DNA of 64,000 bases from Amycolatopsis sp. NBC_00345 (GTDB lineage Bacteria > Actinomycetota > Actinomycetes > Mycobacteriales > Pseudonocardiaceae). Position numbers and translations under genes: made by a program. Below are positions 44,522 through 53,759 of the stretch, piece after piece. The DNA is taken from contig NZ_CP107995.1 in the NCBI RefSeq assembly GCF_036116635.1, positions 6,014,001 to 6,078,000 of the forward strand, written 5' to 3'. Below the pieces are notes generated by a model. The model ran no database searches. It was not told where the DNA came from and saw only the letters and a list, made by a program, of their open reading frames with translations. The number at the start of each line of letters is the position of its first letter. Positions within the stretch are counted from its first letter, which is position 1.

Positions 44522-45250
44522 ATGAGCAGCGTCGACCACAACCAGCCCCTCGGCACCCCCACCTGGGTCGACCTCGCCGTGACCGACCTGGAACGGGCGC
44601 GGGAGTTCTACGGCCGCGTGTTCGGCTGGGAGTTCGACGGCGGTGACTGCCTGCTGCGCGGCCTCCCCGTCGCGGGGCTGCGGCAGGCCGACAAGAACGG
44701 CCACGGCTGGGACGTCCACCTCGCCACCGAGGACATCGACGCGAGCGCCGCGGCCGTCCTCGCCGCCGGCGGCGCGCTGCTGGTCGAGCCGCACGACGTC
44801 GAGGGACGGGGGCGGGCCGCGTTCGCCGTGGACGCCGCCGGGGCGCGGTTCGGGCTGTGGCAGGGCCGCGGGTTCCCCGGCTGCCGGCTGGTGAACGAGC
44901 CGGACACCCTGGTGCGCAACGACTTGCTCACCCCCGCGGCCGCGAAGGCGCGCGACTTCTACTGCGCCGTCTTCGGCTTCACCCTCGACGGCAACGACGA
45001 CCTGCCCGGCGCCGACTTCACGTTCCTGCGCCGCCCGGACGGCCACGAGGTCGGCGGCGTCTTCGCCGCCCCGGACACCACGGTTTCGGCCTGGGCCACC
45101 ACCTTCGAGGTCGCCGACGCCGACGCGACGGTCGCGAAGGCCGCCGCGGCGGGTGGCGTGACCCGGCCCGCCGAGCCCACGCCGTATGGCCGCATGGCGA
45201 CGATCACCGACCCGTTCGGCGCCGGGTTCACCGCGATCGCCCGCGGCTGA
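44522..45250 (+). CDS. VOC (glyoxalase/bleomycin-resistance fold) protein, two domains
   Basis: A 242-aa protein with two tandem VOC modules: residues 12-115 starting TPTWVDLAVTDLERAREFYG, and 125-240 with AAKARDFYCAVFGF. Metal-binding positions appear only partly kept. The family resembles actinobacterial 27-kDa antigen Cfp30B-like proteins. It could bind or detoxify small molecules; antibiotic resistance is possible but not shown. It lies 57 bp after the TetR gene on the same strand and may be co-transcribed with it. Confidence 0.88.
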   Translation: MSSVDHNQPLGTPTWVDLAVTDLERAREFYGRVFGWEFDGGDCLLRGLPVAGLRQADKNGHGWDVHLATEDIDASAAAVLAAGGALLVEPHDVEGRGRAAFAVDAAGARFGLWQGRGFPGCRLVNEPDTLVRNDLLTPAAAKARDFYCAVFGFTLDGNDDLPGADFTFLRRPDGHEVGGVFAAPDTTVSAWATTFEVADADATVAKAAAAGGVTRPAEPTPYGRMATITDPFGAGFTAIARG

Positions 45251-45345
45251 ACCCACCGTCCACAGTGCACCGCCCGCCGAGCCGTCCTGGCAAGGCCTGC
45301 CCGAAAGTCATTGCGGCCGGCCCCGAAGGTGGCTAGACAGGACAG

Positions 45346-45843
45346 GTGGAACTCGATGAGCTGACCGGCCTCCCGGACACCCGCCTCCGCTTCGCCACCG
45401 AGGCGGACGCGGCGGAACTGCTGGTGCTGCAACGCTGCTGCTGGCTGCAGGAGGCGCTGCTGAACGACACCCTGGAGATCCCCGCGCTGCAGGAAAGCCT
45501 CGAGGACGTGCGTGAGTGGACGAAGTCGTGGCGCGTCTGGGTCGTGCGGCAGGGACCCCGGCTGGTGGGCGCGGTGCGCGGCAAGGTCGAGGACGGCGAC
45601 TGGGAGGTCGGCCGGTTGATGGTGGCGCCGGACCTCGCCGGCCGCGGCCTCGGCCGGTTCCTGCTCGCCCACGTGGAGAGCCAGGCCCCCGCGGACCTGC
45701 GGCGGTTCACCCTGTTCACCGGGGCCAAGAGCACCCGCAACATCTCGATGTACGAACGGGCGGGCTACCGGCTTGTCGACCAGCCGGGGCCGGTGACGGG
45801 GCATATCGCGCACGCCGTGTTTCTGATGAAGGACCGCGCCTGA
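45346..45843 (+). CDS. GNAT family N-acetyltransferase
   Basis: A 165-aa single-domain acetyltransferase with a GTG start and no clear ribosome site, so the start is uncertain. The acetyl-CoA loop is in VGRLMVAPDLAGRGLGRFLL near residue 95, and the C-terminal signature is NISMYERAGYRL near 140. The substrate is unknown. It is convergent with the hypothetical gene that follows, which ends one base after its stop. Confidence 0.88.
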   Translation: MELDELTGLPDTRLRFATEADAAELLVLQRCCWLQEALLNDTLEIPALQESLEDVREWTKSWRVWVVRQGPRLVGAVRGKVEDGDWEVGRLMVAPDLAGRGLGRFLLAHVESQAPADLRRFTLFTGAKSTRNISMYERAGYRLVDQPGPVTGHIAHAVFLMKDRA

Positions 45844-45844
45844 C

Positions 45845-46294
45845 TCAGCCGGTGTGCAGGTGGGCGGCCAGCCGGCTGCGCAGGCCGCCCACATCGCCGA
45901 GCACGACGGTGAAGGCGTGGACCGGCCGGTAGCCCGCCGTGTTGTTCCAGCGGCCGCACGGCCCGGCGACGTAGAGGAAGCCGTCGGCGGGATCGGTGTG
46001 CGGGACAGACCAGATCTGCTCGCTGCCGCGGCCCGCGCCGGAGCGGCGGGCGCGCCAGAACTGCGGCGTCGCCATCACCTCGCCGAGCGCGGTGACGAGC
46101 CCGGGCACGTCCGTCTCGGGTAGCCCGAGGCCGCGGCCCGGCCATACGCGGGGCAGTGCGTCGGCGGGGGCGCCGGGCAGCGGGACGCATGTGAAGGTCA
46201 CGTCGGCGTCCCCGACCTGGGCGGCCCAGACTTCAGCGGCCCAGACCTCAGCGCCGCATTGCCGCGGCGACCCGGTCGCCGTGATCCGCCGCAT
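45845..46294 (-). CDS. Hypothetical protein
   Basis: A 149-aa protein starting at the ATG at 46294, which follows GGGAG at 7 nt. I do not recognise a family. It contains a short internal duplication (EVWAAEVWAAQV) near residue 20 and a glycine/tryptophan-rich C-terminal half with WSVPHTDPADGFLYVAGP, which suggests a small globular beta-rich protein. There is no signal peptide or membrane segment. It is monocistronic. The 252 bp upstream, to the next gene, show nothing definite. Confidence 0.65.
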   Translation of the reverse strand: MRRITATGSPRQCGAEVWAAEVWAAQVGDADVTFTCVPLPGAPADALPRVWPGRGLGLPETDVPGLVTALGEVMATPQFWRARRSGAGRGSEQIWSVPHTDPADGFLYVAGPCGRWNNTAGYRPVHAFTVVLGDVGGLRSRLAAHLHTG

Positions 46295-46546
46295 GATCCA
46301 CTCCCTTCCGCGAAAGTGCGGCGAGTGAACCACGAAGCGGTCAAACCCGACTGGGCGATCACGGGTTCGTTCCTTCGCTGCCGGAGCTTTCCACCTCGGG
46401 GCTTTCACCGTCGGAGCGGCTTTCCGCGGCCCGCGCCCGGCTCGGCGGCCACCGGGCCCACCCGGCGGGGTGAACGGTGTCACCCCAGCGCCGCCGGCCC
46501 CGGGCGAAGGCCGCCCAGCCGGGACGGCCGTCGCCCCGGATTCCGC

Positions 46547-47521
46547 TCAGCCGAGCGGAATCTCCGCCTTGTGCTCCACCAGCCAGTCCTCCAGCGACTT
46601 CAGCCGCGGGTTGATCTCGCGGACCCGATCAAGATCACGCGCGGCGATGAACGAGCCCGAGGCGTCGGCGTAGAACTGGTACATGTTCGCGACCTCCTCG
46701 GCACCCGGGAAGCCGGCCGCCCGCACCTGCGCGTGGCTCAGCGGGCGGTAGACCACCTTTTCGCCCAGCACCCCGGTGAACAGCTCCGCCAGCTCGTCAC
46801 CCGTGTAGTGAGCGCCGGCGAGGCCGACCGTACGGCCGATGTACCGGCCGCCCGCCAGGAAGATGCCGTACGCGGTGCGCCCGATGTCCTCGGCCGCGAC
46901 GAGCGCCATCACCTTGTCGTCCATCGGGTTCGTGAGGACGAGCTGCCCGTCGGCGTCGCGGTTCGGGCCCTGACCGGCCAGGAACGACTCGTAGTAGAAC
47001 GTCGTCTCGAGGAACGTGGTCGGCACCCCGGCCGCAGTGAAGAACGCGTTCGCCTCGCCCTTGGCGTCGAAGTGCGGCACCTTGTAGACCTCCAGCAGGT
47101 CCGGCAGCTCGCTGCCCAGGTGCGCGAAATGCGGCCGGGTGTCCTCCAAAGTGGACCAGACGACGTGCTTGAGGCCCGCGTCCTTCGCCGCGCGCGCCGC
47201 GATCGCGGCCTGGTCCAGTTCCAGCTGCGCCCGCGTGCGCGCCGCTTCCTCCTCCGGGGTGCGCTGCACCCAGAAGTTGGTGACGACAAACGCGCCGTAC
47301 GCGCCGTCGAAAGCGCGCCGGACGGAGTCGAAGTCGTCGAGGTCCGCTTCGACGACCTCCGCGCCGCGCGCGGCCAGCTCCTTCGCCGCCGGCGAGTCCG
47401 CGCTGCGGGTCACCGCGCGCACCGCGAACGGCCCGTCCTCGTCGTCGAGGATCGCTCGCGCCAGACCACCGCCCTGCGAACCGGTCGCTCCCACTACGGC
47501 AATGATCTTCTTGTCGGTCAT
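46547..47521 (-). CDS. NmrA-like NAD(P)-binding protein
   Basis: A 324-aa atypical short-chain dehydrogenase/NmrA-family protein. The dinucleotide loop is AVVGATGSQGGGLARAIL at residue 8, and the sequence continues with the family segments FVVTNFW and LKHVVWSTLEDT. The catalytic Tyr-x3-Lys of true dehydrogenases is not evident, so it may be a redox sensor or reductase. The ATG overlaps the stop of the flavin-dependent monooxygenase gene as ATGA, making a two-gene operon. Confidence 0.9.
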   Translation of the reverse strand: MTDKKIIAVVGATGSQGGGLARAILDDEDGPFAVRAVTRSADSPAAKELAARGAEVVEADLDDFDSVRRAFDGAYGAFVVTNFWVQRTPEEEAARTRAQLELDQAAIAARAAKDAGLKHVVWSTLEDTRPHFAHLGSELPDLLEVYKVPHFDAKGEANAFFTAAGVPTTFLETTFYYESFLAGQGPNRDADGQLVLTNPMDDKVMALVAAEDIGRTAYGIFLAGGRYIGRTVGLAGAHYTGDELAELFTGVLGEKVVYRPLSHAQVRAAGFPGAEEVANMYQFYADASGSFIAARDLDRVREINPRLKSLEDWLVEHKAEIPLG

Positions 47522-48615
47522 GACTTGCTGCCTTCCTTCTCTTCGGTGTTCCGGTCTGCTGCCACGAGTTCGCGCACCAGCGGCGCGACCCGGGTCCCGT
47601 AGAGCTCGATGTTGCGGAGCACCGCACCGCGCGGCACCCCGCCGAGCCCGTACTTGAGGTCGAAGCGCGAAGCCCCGAGGGTCTTGAGCGTCGCCGCGAT
47701 CTTGCGGGCGACGGTTTCCGGCGAGCCGACGTACCAGGAGCCGTGCCCGGAAACCTCCTGTTCGAAGGTCTCGCGGGTCGGCGCGCGGAAGCCGCGCTGG
47801 CGCGAGACCCGCGTGAGCACCTCGACGTAGTGCGGGTACAGCTCCTCCCGCGCGGCCTCGTCGGTGTCGGCGACGTGGCCCGGCGAGTGCACGCCGATCG
47901 CGCGCCGCGGCTTGTCCAGCCGCCGCTGCACCTCGCGGAACAGCTCGGCGAACGGCCGGAACCGCGAGGACGGCCCGCCGATGATGGCGAGCATCAGCGA
48001 CATGCCGTACTTCGCCGTCCGCAGCACCGACTCGGGGCTGCCGCCGACCCCGATCCACGCCGGGATCGGCCCGGCCTCGGTGCGCGGCACGACCTCCTGC
48101 CCGGTGAGCGCCGGGCGCATCCGGCCGGACCACGTCACCGGCTTCTCTTCGAGCAGCCGCGAGAACAGGTCGACCTTCTCCTCGAACAGCTCGTCGTAGT
48201 CCGCCAGGTCGTAGCCGAACAGCGGGAACGACTCGGTGCTGGAACCGCGGCCGAGAATCACCTCCGCGCGGCCGTGTGACAGCGCGTCGAGCGTCGAGTA
48301 GCGCTGGAACACCCGCACCGGGTCGTCGGAGCTGAGCACGGTGACGGCGGAGCCGAGGCGGATCCGCGACGTCTTCGCCGCGATCGCCGACAGCACCACG
48401 TCGGGCGCCGAGAGCGGCATGTCGGCGGTGTGGTGCTCGCCGATGCCGAAGAAGTCCAGCCCCGCCTGATCCGCGAGCACGCCGTGCTCGACCAGCCCCC
48501 GGATCGTCTCGGCGTGGCTGACCGGGGCGCCGTGGTCGTCGGCGAGGACGTCGCCGAACGTGTCCAGTCCCAGGGTGACCCCGGCCGCCGGCGCCGTGAG
48601 CGAATACTTCGTCAT
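47518..48615 (-). CDS. LLM-class flavin-dependent oxidoreductase
   Basis: A luciferase-like monooxygenase of about 365 aa, starting MTKYSLTAPA at 48615; the ribosome site is weak. Motifs: LDFFGIGEHHTADMPLSAPDVVLSA and the RVFQRYSTLDALSHGRAEVI segment characteristic of the Atu2307/SP_0267-type LLM family. The C-terminal part has GSPETVARKI. It is divergent from an XRE-family regulator 101 bp away, which likely controls the pair. The substrate is unknown. Confidence 0.9.
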   Translation of the reverse strand: MTKYSLTAPAAGVTLGLDTFGDVLADDHGAPVSHAETIRGLVEHGVLADQAGLDFFGIGEHHTADMPLSAPDVVLSAIAAKTSRIRLGSAVTVLSSDDPVRVFQRYSTLDALSHGRAEVILGRGSSTESFPLFGYDLADYDELFEEKVDLFSRLLEEKPVTWSGRMRPALTGQEVVPRTEAGPIPAWIGVGGSPESVLRTAKYGMSLMLAIIGGPSSRFRPFAELFREVQRRLDKPRRAIGVHSPGHVADTDEAAREELYPHYVEVLTRVSRQRGFRAPTRETFEQEVSGHGSWYVGSPETVARKIAATLKTLGASRFDLKYGLGGVPRGAVLRNIELYGTRVAPLVRELVAADRNTEEKEGSKS

Positions 48616-48716
48616 GCCATGAGGTTGAACCCTCACGTACCTCTCGTGCCGCACCACACGGTGGGTACCCACGGGAGGGGACGGCAGGGTCGGCCGTCCC
48701 GGGAAAGGATGGGGCC

Positions 48717-49544
48717 ATGAGCGAGCAGCGGTACACCGAACTCGGGGACTTCCTGCGCTCCCGCCGGGCGGCGCTGTCCCCCGCGGAGTCCGGCGTCCCG
48801 ACCTACGGCACCCCGCGGCGAGTGCCGGGGCTGCGCCGCGAAGAGGTCGCGCAGCTCGCCGGCGTGAGCGTGAACTACTACACCCGCCTGGAACAGGGCG
48901 AGAGCCATCAGATGTCCGACTCGGTGATGGAGGCGATCGCGAACGCGCTGCGCCTCGACGAGAGCGAACGGCTGCACCTGCTGCGCCTGGCCTGGCCCGC
49001 GCAGGTGGCCCGCCGTGAGATCGGGCCCGAATCGGTGCGCCCCGCGGTGCACGCGCTCGCCGAGAGCATCACCGGCCAGGCCGCGGTGATCGTCGGCCGC
49101 CGCGCGGACCTGCTCGGCGGGAACCGGCTCGGTTTCGCGCTGCTGGGCGTCGGCCCCGGCGAGCGGCCCAACATGACCAAGCGGATGTTCCTCGAGCCGT
49201 CGATGCGCGACCTGCTGGTGGACTGGGAGAACCAGGCGCGGTCCACCGTCGCGTTCCTGCGGATGGCGTCGGGCGACCAGCCGGACGACGTGCTGCTGGC
49301 CGAGCTGGTGGGCGAGCTGAGCATCAAGAGCCCGGAGTTCGCGCGGATCTGGGCCACGCACCCGGTGGCCGAATGCCTGCACGCGGTGCGCGAGTACGAC
49401 CATCCGCTCGTCGGGCGGCTGACGCTGAACGAGGAGAGCCTCCGCCTGCCCGACGACCCGGGCCAGCGCGTGATCTTCAGCGGCGCCGAGCCGGGCTCGC
49501 CCTCGGCGGAGCGGCTGGCGCTGCTGGGCTCGCTGATCTCCTAA
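48717..49544 (+). CDS. XRE-family regulator with MmyB-like ligand domain
   Basis: A 275-aa protein. The N-terminal HTH_XRE (residues 8-85) has VPGLRREEVAQLAGVSVNYYTRLEQG, the signature of the MmyB subgroup. The rest is the PAS-like MmyB C-terminal domain (WATHPVAECLHAVREYDHPLVGRL near 210), which in known members binds fatty-acid-like ligands. It is divergent from the LLM oxidoreductase/NmrA operon, the common arrangement for this regulator class. Its last bases overlap the convergent Lrp gene. Confidence 0.93.
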   Translation: MSEQRYTELGDFLRSRRAALSPAESGVPTYGTPRRVPGLRREEVAQLAGVSVNYYTRLEQGESHQMSDSVMEAIANALRLDESERLHLLRLAWPAQVARREIGPESVRPAVHALAESITGQAAVIVGRRADLLGGNRLGFALLGVGPGERPNMTKRMFLEPSMRDLLVDWENQARSTVAFLRMASGDQPDDVLLAELVGELSIKSPEFARIWATHPVAECLHAVREYDHPLVGRLTLNEESLRLPDDPGQRVIFSGAEPGSPSAERLALLGSLIS

Positions 49545-50014
49545 AGCTCGTCGAAGACCAGGACGGTGTGGGTCGAGAGCACGTCCGGCATCGACTGGAG
49601 CCGTTCGAAGACCAGGTCGCGCAGGCTGTCCGCGTCGCGGGTGCGGACGAACAGGATGAGGTCGTTGTCACCCGAGACGAGGCCGCCGTGCTCGATCTCG
49701 GCGATCTGCTTGAGCGCCGTGCGCACCGTGCGCCACGAGTTCTGCGTGACCTTGAGGTAGACGTACGCGGAGAGGCCCTGACCCATCCGGCGAGGGTCGG
49801 TGACCGCGGCGTACCCGGTGATCACGCCCTCGCGGTGCAGCCGCTCCACCCGGGTGTAGCAGCCCGCGCGTGAGATGTGCGCCCGCTCGGCCAGCGCGCG
49901 CATCGACGCCCGGCCGTCGGCCTTCAGCTCGGCGATCAGCTTCAGGTCGACCTCGTCGAGTTTCACGTCGGCTCCGCCGGGAGCGGCCGCCATTCGTCCA
50001 TCCGACTCGGGCAT
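49541..50014 (-). CDS. Lrp/AsnC-family regulator (BkdR-like)
   Basis: A 157-aa protein; the ATG at 50014 has GGAGGGG 5 nt upstream. The HTH is in DEVDLKLIAELKADGRASMRALAERA, then GCYTRVERL. The RAM ligand-binding domain follows, with the VSGDNDLILFVRTRD segment. It is divergent from the 2-oxoacid dehydrogenase operon and most likely regulates it in response to branched-chain amino acids or their keto acids. It ends with a 4-bp overlap onto the convergent XRE gene. Confidence 0.93.
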   Translation of the reverse strand: MPESDGRMAAAPGGADVKLDEVDLKLIAELKADGRASMRALAERAHISRAGCYTRVERLHREGVITGYAAVTDPRRMGQGLSAYVYLKVTQNSWRTVRTALKQIAEIEHGGLVSGDNDLILFVRTRDADSLRDLVFERLQSMPDVLSTHTVLVFDEL

Positions 50015-50164
50015 CCGTGCCCCTCCCGACGCCACTCGTCCAGTGCAGATCGATCCAGCGAGCCATTATTCCACACTTGACCGAGATCCCTGGATACCTG
50101 ATCGCCAGAGGGTGAGGATTCGCCTTAACCGTCTTTACGTCGAATCGTCGGATCGGAGCTGCCG

Positions 50165-51268
50165 GTGACCACCACGGAACGTGCCGCCGCCTCGCACCTG
50201 CTGCCCAGCGCGGACCCGCTCGGGCTCATCGCCGCCGACGGCAGCCCGGTGCCCGATCCCGCGCTGGAGCTGCCGGACGGCGAGGTGCTGCTGCGGCTGT
50301 ACCAGGGCATGGTCGCGGGCCGCCGCTTCGACACCCAGGCCACGGCGCTGACGAAGCAGGGCCGGCTGGCCGTCTACCCGTCGGCGCGCGGGCAGGAGGC
50401 CGCCGAGATCGGCGGGATCCTCGCGCTGCGCCCGCAGGACTGGCTCTTCCCCACCTACCGCGACTCGATGGCCGTGGTCGCCCGCGGCGTCGACCCGGTC
50501 GAGGTGCTGACGCTGCTGCGCGGCGACTGGCACTGCGGTTACGACCCGTACCGCGCGAACGTCGCGCCGCAGTGCACGCCGCTGGCCACGAACACGCTGC
50601 ACGCCGTCGGCTTCGCGCACGCCGCGCGGATCAAGGGCGAGGACTCCGTGTCGCTGGTTCTGCTCGGCGACGGCGCCACCAGCGAGGGCGACACCCACGA
50701 GGCGCTGAACTTCGCGGCCGTCTGGCAGGCGCCGGTGGTCTTCCTGGTGCAGAACAACGGTTACGCCATCAGCGTCCCGCTCTCGAAGCAGACCGCGGCG
50801 CCGTCCTTGGCACACAAGGGAATCGGCTACGGCATGCCGTCGGTGCTCGTGGACGGGAACGACGCCGCCGCCGTGCACGCCGTGGTGGAGCAGGCCGTCG
50901 CCCGCGCAGCCGCCGGCGAGGGCCCGACGCTGATCGAGGCCGTCACCTACCGCGTGGAGTCGCACACCAACGCCGACGACGCCAGCCGCTACCGCGACCG
51001 TGCCGAGGTCGAACAGTGGCTGGCCCGTGACCCGATCGCGCGGCTCAAGCACTACCTGACCGGCCGCGGCCTGCTCGACGACGCGCGCCAGCAGGAGATC
51101 GACGCCCGCGCCGAGGCCGAGGCGGCCACCCTGCGCGAGCGGATGAACGTCGACACCGAGCTCGACCCGGCGGAGCTGTTCCGCCACGTCTACGCCGAGC
51201 CGACCGCCGCCCTCCGGCAGCAGGCCGCCGAGCTGACCGCCGAACTCACCACCGGGAACCAGGCATGA
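50165..51268 (+). CDS. bkdA: Branched-chain 2-oxoacid dehydrogenase E1 alpha
   Basis: A 367-aa thiamine-diphosphate enzyme with a GTG start. The TPP/Mg motif is LGDGATSEGDTHEALNFAAV, then the QNNGYAIS segment around residues 175-205. The SARGQEAAEIG block near 75 and the SHTNADDASRYR loop near 265 match E1 alpha of the branched-chain/pyruvate type. It is the first gene of an E1 alpha-E1 beta-E2 operon with 4-bp and 1-bp overlaps. The complex makes branched acyl-CoA from valine, leucine and isoleucine keto acids, feeding fatty acid and polyketide precursors. The substrate class is supported by the Lrp neighbour but could be pyruvate. Confidence 0.92.
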   Translation: MTTTERAAASHLLPSADPLGLIAADGSPVPDPALELPDGEVLLRLYQGMVAGRRFDTQATALTKQGRLAVYPSARGQEAAEIGGILALRPQDWLFPTYRDSMAVVARGVDPVEVLTLLRGDWHCGYDPYRANVAPQCTPLATNTLHAVGFAHAARIKGEDSVSLVLLGDGATSEGDTHEALNFAAVWQAPVVFLVQNNGYAISVPLSKQTAAPSLAHKGIGYGMPSVLVDGNDAAAVHAVVEQAVARAAAGEGPTLIEAVTYRVESHTNADDASRYRDRAEVEQWLARDPIARLKHYLTGRGLLDDARQQEIDARAEAEAATLRERMNVDTELDPAELFRHVYAEPTAALRQQAAELTAELTTGNQA

Positions 51269-52308
51269 CCGCGATCGCCGAAGCTGCCCCTGCGGTATCC
51301 ACTTCGGACACTTTGACCATGGCGGGCGCGCTCAACCGCGCACTGGCCGACGCGCTGACCGAGGACGAGCGGGTGCTCGTGTTCGGCGAGGACGTCGGCA
51401 CACTCGGCGGCGTCTTCCGGGTCACCGACGGGCTCGCCGCCCGCTTCGGCGAGGCCCGCGTGTTCGACACCCCGCTGGCCGAGGCCGGCATCGTCGGCAC
51501 GGCCATCGGCATGGCGATGAACGGCCTGCGCCCGGTGGTGGAGATGCAGTTCGACGCCTTCGCCTACCCCGCGTTCGAGCAGATCACCAGCCACCTCGCG
51601 AAGCTGCGCAACCGCACGCACGGCCGGGTCGAGCTGCCCATCGTGATCCGGATCCCGTACGGCGGCGGCATCGGCGGCGTGGAGCACCACTGCGACTCCT
51701 CCGAGGTCTACTACACCCACACGGCCGGTCTGCGGGTGGTCACGCCGTCCTCCCCCGCCGACGCGTATGCGTTGCTGCGCCAGGCGATCGACAGCCCGGA
51801 CCCGGTGATCTTCCTGGAGCCGAAGCGCCGGTACTGGGAGAAAGAGACCGCCCGGCTGGACCACCGCGGCTCGACGCTGGACCGTGCCGTCGTGCGCCGG
51901 CCGGGCAGCGACGTCACGCTGATCTCCTACGGCGGCGCGCTCGGCACCACGCTGCAAGTCGCCGAGGCCGCGCAAGAAGAGGGCTACAGCGCCGAAGTGA
52001 TCGACCTGCGCAGCCTCTCGCCGTTCGACCTCGACACCGTCGCCGCGTCCGTGCGCCGCACCGGCCGCGCTATCGTGGTGCACGAGGCGAGCCGGTTCTG
52101 CGGTTACGGCGCAGAGGTCGCGGCGCAGCTGTCGGAGACCTGCTTCCACTACCTGGAGGCGCCGGTGCTGCGCGTCGCGGGCTTCGACATCCCTTATCCC
52201 GCACCGAATCTGGAGCAGCACCACCTGCCGGGGGTCGACCGGATCCTGGACGCGATCGAGCGGCTGCAGTGGGACGACAGCGCCCCGGCGGCCGGCGGGG
52301 GTGCGTGA
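51265..52308 (+). CDS. bkdB: Branched-chain 2-oxoacid dehydrogenase E1 beta
   Basis: A 347-aa transketolase-like beta subunit, start overlapping the E1 alpha stop (ATGA). Motifs: FGEDVGTLGGVFRVTDGL near residue 48, VFDTPLAEAGIVGTAIGMAM near 75, the potassium-loop region IPYGGGIGGVEHH near 130 and VVHEASRFCGYGAE near 275. It pairs with E1 alpha to decarboxylate the keto acid. The roughly 15-residue N-terminal tail before the domain is variable in the family. It overlaps the E2 start by one base (TGATG). Confidence 0.94.
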   Translation: MTAIAEAAPAVSTSDTLTMAGALNRALADALTEDERVLVFGEDVGTLGGVFRVTDGLAARFGEARVFDTPLAEAGIVGTAIGMAMNGLRPVVEMQFDAFAYPAFEQITSHLAKLRNRTHGRVELPIVIRIPYGGGIGGVEHHCDSSEVYYTHTAGLRVVTPSSPADAYALLRQAIDSPDPVIFLEPKRRYWEKETARLDHRGSTLDRAVVRRPGSDVTLISYGGALGTTLQVAEAAQEEGYSAEVIDLRSLSPFDLDTVAASVRRTGRAIVVHEASRFCGYGAEVAAQLSETCFHYLEAPVLRVAGFDIPYPAPNLEQHHLPGVDRILDAIERLQWDDSAPAAGGGA

Positions 52309-53561
52309 TGGCCGTCTTCAAGCTGCCAGACCTCGGCGAGGGACTGACCGAGGCCGAGATCGTGGCGTGGCACGTGGCGGTGGGCGACACCGTGACCGTG
52401 GACCAGACGGTGGTGGAGGTCGAGACGGCCAAGGCGAGCGTCGAGGTCCCCGTGCCGTTCGCCGGGCGCGTGGCGACGCTGCACGGCGCGGCGGGTGACA
52501 CGCTCGCCGTCGGCACCGCGCTGATCACCGTGGAGGAGGGTGCTTTCGTCGAGCCGGGAGTGGTGACGCCGGCCCCGTCGGAATCGGCCGAAGGCAGCGG
52601 GAACGTGCTGATCGGCTACGGCACCGGCACCGCGCAGGCCCGGCGGGTCCGGCGTCCGCGCGGCTCGGCGCGACCCAGGCACGACACGGTGCACGCGGCG
52701 CCGAAGTCCGCCCAGGACCGGATCCGCGTGGTCTCCCCGCTCGTGCGCCGGCTGGCGAAGGAGTCCGGTGTGGACATTCGCACGCTGACCGGATCGGGCA
52801 CCGGCGGGCTGATCAGCCGCGCCGACGTCGAGCGTGCGGCCGCGGAGCCCGTCGCCGTTCCCGCCGCGCAGCCCGGTGAGTACCGGATCCCGTTGCGGGG
52901 CATAAGGAAGACCGTCGCCGACAAGCTCACCCGCTCGCGTCGCGAGATCCCCGAGGCGACGGTGTGGGTCGACGTCGACGCGACCCCGTTGCTGGAGCTG
53001 CGCGCGGCGCTGAACGCCGACCCGTCGGCGCCGAAGGTCGGCCTGCTGGCACTGCTGTCCCGCTTCGCGCTGGCCGGCCTGCGCCGGTTCCCGGAGCTGA
53101 ACTCGCGCATCGAGGGCGACGAAATCGTGGTCCCGTCGGCGGTCCAGCTGGGCTTCGCCGCGCAGACCGACCGCGGCCTGGTCGTGCCGGTGATCCCGGA
53201 CGCGCACGCGCTGACCGTCGAGGAGCTGTCCGCGGCGCTGGCCGAACGGACCGAGCGCGCGCGGACGGGCAAGCTGGCGCCGGCCGAGCTGACCGGCGGC
53301 ACCTTCACGATCAACAACTACGGCGTCTTCGGCGTCGACGGCTCCGCGGCGATCATCAACCATCCCGAGGTGGCGATCCTGGGCATCGGGCGGATCATCG
53401 ACCGGCCGTGGATCGTCGACGGCCAGGTGGTGCCGCGCAAGATCACGGAGCTGACGCTGGCCTTCGACCACCGCGCCTGCGACGGCGGCACGGCGGGCGG
53501 GTTCCTGCGCTTCGTCGCCGACTGCGTCGAGTCGCCCCTGCGACTGCTGCGGAACGTCTAG
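52308..53561 (+). CDS. bkdC: Branched-chain 2-oxoacid dehydrogenase E2 (dihydrolipoyl acyltransferase)
   Basis: A 417-aa E2. One lipoyl domain (residues 1-75) has the lipoyl lysine in EVETAKASVEVP. An Arg/Pro-rich linker follows, then the E1/E3-binding domain near 140-178 (VSPLVRRLAKESGVDIRTL). The catalytic domain ends with HRACDGGTAGGF, carrying the active His and Asp, and has FTINNYGVFGVDGS. A single lipoyl domain is normal for actinobacterial BkdC. No E3 gene follows; a shared lipoamide dehydrogenase is usual. The following 198 bp up to the next, convergent gene contain no gene that I can support. Confidence 0.94.
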   Translation: MAVFKLPDLGEGLTEAEIVAWHVAVGDTVTVDQTVVEVETAKASVEVPVPFAGRVATLHGAAGDTLAVGTALITVEEGAFVEPGVVTPAPSESAEGSGNVLIGYGTGTAQARRVRRPRGSARPRHDTVHAAPKSAQDRIRVVSPLVRRLAKESGVDIRTLTGSGTGGLISRADVERAAAEPVAVPAAQPGEYRIPLRGIRKTVADKLTRSRREIPEATVWVDVDATPLLELRAALNADPSAPKVGLLALLSRFALAGLRRFPELNSRIEGDEIVVPSAVQLGFAAQTDRGLVVPVIPDAHALTVEELSAALAERTERARTGKLAPAELTGGTFTINNYGVFGVDGSAAIINHPEVAILGIGRIIDRPWIVDGQVVPRKITELTLAFDHRACDGGTAGGFLRFVADCVESPLRLLRNV

Positions 53562-53759
53562 CGCCCTACCACTCAACGTTTGGGCAGGTAAAGCTCGTGA
53601 GTGTTTATGCCGGTTAGAACCGTCATCGCCACTCACGAGCCCTTGGCCAGACCCCTTGGGCCATTCAACCCCGGCGCCACCGCACCTGCGGACCGCGGTG
53701 GCACCGGCGACCGGCACCCGCGTATCCCTGTGACTTGCGACGCCCCGGGCGCGTCCGGC